Source: Bryobacterales bacterium (GTDB taxonomy: Bacteria; Acidobacteriota; Terriglobia; Bryobacterales; Bryobacteraceae). Taken from it: DNA of 64,000 bases. Of the stretch, positions 61,555 to 64,000 are shown one piece after another. The stretch's first letter is position 1, and every line of letters begins with the position of its first letter. Below the pieces are notes generated by a model that was given only the letters and a program-made list of their open reading frames with translations, had not been told where the DNA came from and made no database searches. The stretch is taken from contig JADLCT010000097.1 of assembly GCA_020847045.1 (NCBI GenBank), positions 163,788 through 227,787 on the forward strand. The letters are read 5' to 3'. Both the position numbers and the translations under genes were made by a program.

Positions 61555-62283
61555 ATGAGAGTCTCCGTTATTCTTCCCGCCGCCGGGCTGGGCACGCGCA
61601 TGGGCAAAGCCGCGGCGCCGGAAAAGTCGGGCGTCAGCCGGAAGCAGTTCATGCTGCTGGATGACTCGCCGATTCTGCTGCACACCATCCGCAAGTTCCA
61701 ACAGGCCCCGGCGGTGGCCGAGATCGTGGTGGCGCTGCGGGCCGAGGACATCGGCTGGGTGGCCGAACTGGTGGCTGCCGGACGCTTCGCCAAGCCGGTC
61801 CGGCTGGTGGAGGGCGGCGAGTCGCGGCAGCATTCGGTGGAAAACGCGCTGGCCGCGCTGGATGCGAGCACAACGTTGGTGGCCGTGCACGACGCCGTGC
61901 GTCCGTTCATCGACACGGCGACGATTGAAGCAGTGATCGCCGAAGCCGCCCGGACCGGCGCGGCCATCGCCGGCATCGTGCCCGTGGACACGGTGAAGCA
62001 GGTGAAGAAGAACGTCATCCGGCAAACGCTGTTACGCGAGCACCTGGTTCTGGCGCAGACGCCGCAGGTGTTCCGGCACGACCTGTTGCAGGAAGCCTTT
62101 GCGCGGGCGCGCCAGGATAACTTCACCGGAACCGACGAGGCAAGCCTGGTGGAGCGGCTGGAAAAAGTGGAAGTCACCGTCGTTCCCGGCTCGGACCGGA
62201 ACATCAAGATCACGAAACCAACCGATATGGATTTGGCGCGGCTGTTTCTGGCGCAGGAGCTGGCGGCCGCGCGCCTGTCATGA
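61555..62283 (+). CDS. ispD: 2-C-methyl-D-erythritol 4-phosphate cytidylyltransferase
   Basis: Third step of the MEP isoprenoid pathway (MEP + CTP to CDP-ME), 242 residues. CTP-binding ILPAAGLGTRMGKAAAPEKS, then VRLVEGGESRQHSVENAL, VAVHDAVRPFI, and TDEASLVERLEKVEVTVVPG / NIKITKPTDMDLARL are intact. The stop overlaps the ispF ATG by 4 bp (ATGA at 62280-62283). Confidence 0.97.
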   Translation: MRVSVILPAAGLGTRMGKAAAPEKSGVSRKQFMLLDDSPILLHTIRKFQQAPAVAEIVVALRAEDIGWVAELVAAGRFAKPVRLVEGGESRQHSVENALAALDASTTLVAVHDAVRPFIDTATIEAVIAEAARTGAAIAGIVPVDTVKQVKKNVIRQTLLREHLVLAQTPQVFRHDLLQEAFARARQDNFTGTDEASLVERLEKVEVTVVPGSDRNIKITKPTDMDLARLFLAQELAAARLS

Positions 62284-62768
62284 CACCTCTCGACCTTCGC
62301 ACCGGCCTCGGCTGGGACACACACAGGCTGGCGGCCGGCCGGCCCTTGATTCTAGGCGGCGTAACGGTGCCGAGCGAACTGGGGCTGGACGGCCACTCCG
62401 ACGCCGACGTGCTGTCGCACGCCATCACGGACGCTCTACTGGGCGCGGCGGCCCAGGGCGATATCGGCATGCACTTTCCCGACACGGACGCGGCCTGGAA
62501 GGGTGCCGACAGCATTCAACTGCTCCATCACACGGTGCAACTCATCCGCGTGGCCGGCTTTCAGATTCTGAACGTGGACTCCACGGTGATTCTGGAACGG
62601 CCCAAACTGAAGGATTTCCGGATGCCCATCCGCCAGAGCCTGGCCCGGGCGCTGGGCATCGACGAGACGTGCGTTTCGGTCAAGTTCAAAACGCACGAGC
62701 GTGTGGGCCCGGTGGGTGAAGGGCTCAGCGCCGAGGCGCAAGCCATCGTCCTGCTGGCGCGGCTCTAA
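62280..62768 (+). CDS. ispF: 2-C-methyl-D-erythritol 2,4-cyclodiphosphate synthase
   Basis: Fifth step of the MEP pathway (CDP-ME-2-phosphate to MEcPP), 162 residues, normal length. Metal ligands are in TGLGWDTHRL and GHSDADVLSHAITDALLGAA; later motifs GDIGMHFPDTDAAWKGADS and KTHERVGPVGEGLSAEAQAI complete the family signature. It is coupled to ispD and overlaps the convergent M28 gene by 4 bp. Confidence 0.97.
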   Translation: MTPLDLRTGLGWDTHRLAAGRPLILGGVTVPSELGLDGHSDADVLSHAITDALLGAAAQGDIGMHFPDTDAAWKGADSIQLLHHTVQLIRVAGFQILNVDSTVILERPKLKDFRMPIRQSLARALGIDETCVSVKFKTHERVGPVGEGLSAEAQAIVLLARL

Positions 62769-64000
62769 TCCCGTCCCGTGCGCGGCGCGCGCCGCCGGCC
62801 CGTCTTCTCCGTGGGAACCCATTTGGTGAGCGGCGGATTGTTGGCCGCGGCCAGTCCGATTTCCAGACCAACCCGGGCCGCATCCACAAGCCCCGAAAAG
62901 TCCCAGTCCGGGGAGTACTCGTCGCCGGGACGGTGATAGCGCGTGGTTCCGTATTCGCGAATCAGGGCCGTGCGGCGTTCGGCATCGGCGAGAAAGCTGG
63001 AGCCAAGCCCCACGCTGAAGGCGGGCACGCCCAGCCGGGCGAAGGCGAAATGGTCGGAGCGGAAGTAGGCCCCCGAGCCGGGATTCGGCTGCGGTTTCAC
63101 GGTCATGCCGTAGCGCGCGGCGATTCGTTCGATGTGGGGCCACAGAGTGGTGCGCTCGGCGCGGTCGAGCACGAGATCGCTGACGCGTCCGGCCGGGTAG
63201 TAAGAATCAAAGTTCAGGTTGAGTGCGGTTTGGGCCAGGGGGATCGACGGGCCGGCGGCATAGGCTTCGGCGCCCTTGAGCCCCGCCTCCTCCGCCGTGG
63301 TGGCCAGGAAGAACGCGGTGCGCGCCGGCGCCCGGGGCAGCGCGGCCCAGGCGCGGGCCAGTTCCAGCAGTATGGCGGTTCCGGTGGCGTTATCCACGGC
63401 GCCGTTGAAGATCCGGTCGGCTCCGGGCGGCGCTTCGCCGTCGATGCCGAGGTGATCGGCATGGGCGGAGAAGATCACGGCCTGCCGGGAGAGCGCCGGA
63501 TCGCCGCCTTCAGCCATTCCCACCACATTGCGCGCCGTCATGGGGCGGATGCGCGAAGGAATGCGGCCACGCAGGCGGAAGCGCATCGGATAGCCGCGAA
63601 AGCCACGGTTGTTGGCCGTCGTGATCAACTGCTCCAGCCCCCGGGAGTCGAGCGTGATGAGCCGGCCGGCGGCCTCGCGCGTCAGCCACCCGGCAAAGGC
63701 AAGGGCCGGCGCGCCCGAGGCGAGCGGCGTTTGCGCCTCTTCCCTGCCCCAGGAGTTACGCACCACACTCCAGCCATAGCCGGCCGAGGCGTCCGTGTGG
63801 ATCAGCAGCGCGGCGGCGCAGCCCTTGCGGGTAGCCTGTTCAAACTTGTAGGTCCATCGGCCGTAGTAGGTGAGGGCAGGGCCATCGAAGAAACCGGGAT
63901 CCGTGGTGGAGGTGGGCTCGTTGGCCAGCAGCAGGCAGGCCTTTCCCTGAGCGTCCAGTCCGCGCCAGTCGTCCCAGTTGAACTCAGGCGCCGTGATGCC
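62765..64000 (-). CDS. M28 family metallopeptidase, N-terminal part beyond the window
   Basis: The frame is open from the window edge to the stop at 62765, at least 411 codons; the start is outside. The upstream part (TYYGRWTYKFEQATRKGCAA, LLIHTDASAGYGWSVVRN) is a PA-type insert. The catalytic domain has the paired zinc motifs: SAHADHLGIDG (His-x-Asp), FNGAVDNATGTAILLELARA (bridging Asp), ATTAEEAGLKGAEAY (Glu-Glu), LNFDSYYPAGR, and the distal His in GTTRYHRPGDEY. This is an M28 (aminopeptidase Y/PSMA-like) peptidase, probably exported. An internal GTG at 63766 is not the real start. Confidence 0.9.
   Translation of the reverse strand, partial: GITAPEFNWDDWRGLDAQGKACLLLANEPTSTTDPGFFDGPALTYYGRWTYKFEQATRKGCAAALLIHTDASAGYGWSVVRNSWGREEAQTPLASGAPALAFAGWLTREAAGRLITLDSRGLEQLITTANNRGFRGYPMRFRLRGRIPSRIRPMTARNVVGMAEGGDPALSRQAVIFSAHADHLGIDGEAPPGADRIFNGAVDNATGTAILLELARAWAALPRAPARTAFFLATTAEEAGLKGAEAYAAGPSIPLAQTALNLNFDSYYPAGRVSDLVLDRAERTTLWPHIERIAARYGMTVKPQPNPGSGAYFRSDHFAFARLGVPAFSVGLGSSFLADAERRTALIREYGTTRYHRPGDEYSPDWDFSGLVDAARVGLEIGLAAANNPPLTKWVPTEKTGRRRAPRTGRD

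Overview
The window is GC-rich, gene-dense bacterial chromosome. It most resembles an acidobacterium of the Bryobacterales/Solibacter group. The main reasons are three consecutive secreted proteins that appear to end in the Solibacter-type C-terminal domain (the TIGR03437 type), two large TonB-dependent receptors of the acidobacterial carboxypeptidase-regulatory-domain type, an ISNCY-like insertion sequence remnant, and many secreted proteins of unknown function. The taxonomic call is an inference from protein content; no rRNA or tRNA gene was seen.

Layout. 1-10358: a truncated pyruvate:ferredoxin oxidoreductase, a secreted DUF1080 protein, an RND efflux pair (permease plus lipoprotein adaptor) and a secreted M20 peptidase. 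10408-16747: recO, glyQ, glyS and ppdK, closed by a strong intrinsic terminator. 16820-30663: TonB-dependent receptor, uvrA, a TPR protein followed by two small secreted proteins that look like divergent duplicates, then on the minus strand a redox pair (DsbD-alpha-like protein and a thioredoxin/PDZ protein), a second TonB-dependent receptor, and mutY. 30752-39455: the three Solibacter-domain proteins, a VirB10-like protein, a degenerate GGDEF protein, an SDR dehydrogenase and an unknown membrane protein. 39464-43503 (minus): a coupled phoH-ybeY-CNNM/CorC-era-BON operon with a good sigma-70 promoter. 43653-44265: an internally deleted IS with inverted repeats and a target duplication. 44361-46138: metX-metW. 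46203-51670 (minus): DUF2911, then the coupled set thiC / Cys-His-dyad protein / phosphodiesterase. 51738-57332: a glycosyltransferase and an M24B aminopeptidase sharing a 22-bp divergent promoter, then a CHASE2 histidine kinase and a sigma-54 response regulator. 57337-64000: yqeY, serA, an RRM protein, a PIN/TRAM protein, ispD, ispF and a truncated M28 peptidase.

The most notable observation is at 25860-27104. The thioredoxin/PDZ gene reads through an in-frame TGA at 26942-26940 in a C-E-P-(TGA) context, i.e. a CxxU redox motif. A hairpin with a GGU apical loop and a bulged U follows 19 nt downstream of the TGA, as expected for a bacterial SECIS. An ordinary gene call would start after the TGA and lose the signal peptide and active site. 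A DsbD-alpha-like protein overlaps its 3' end, which suggests a selenocysteine-dependent envelope redox pair.

A second theme is leaderless expression. Several genes have a TANNNT box 5-7 nt before the start codon. In the clearest case two divergent genes with GTG and TTG starts share one overlapping, symmetric -10 sequence.
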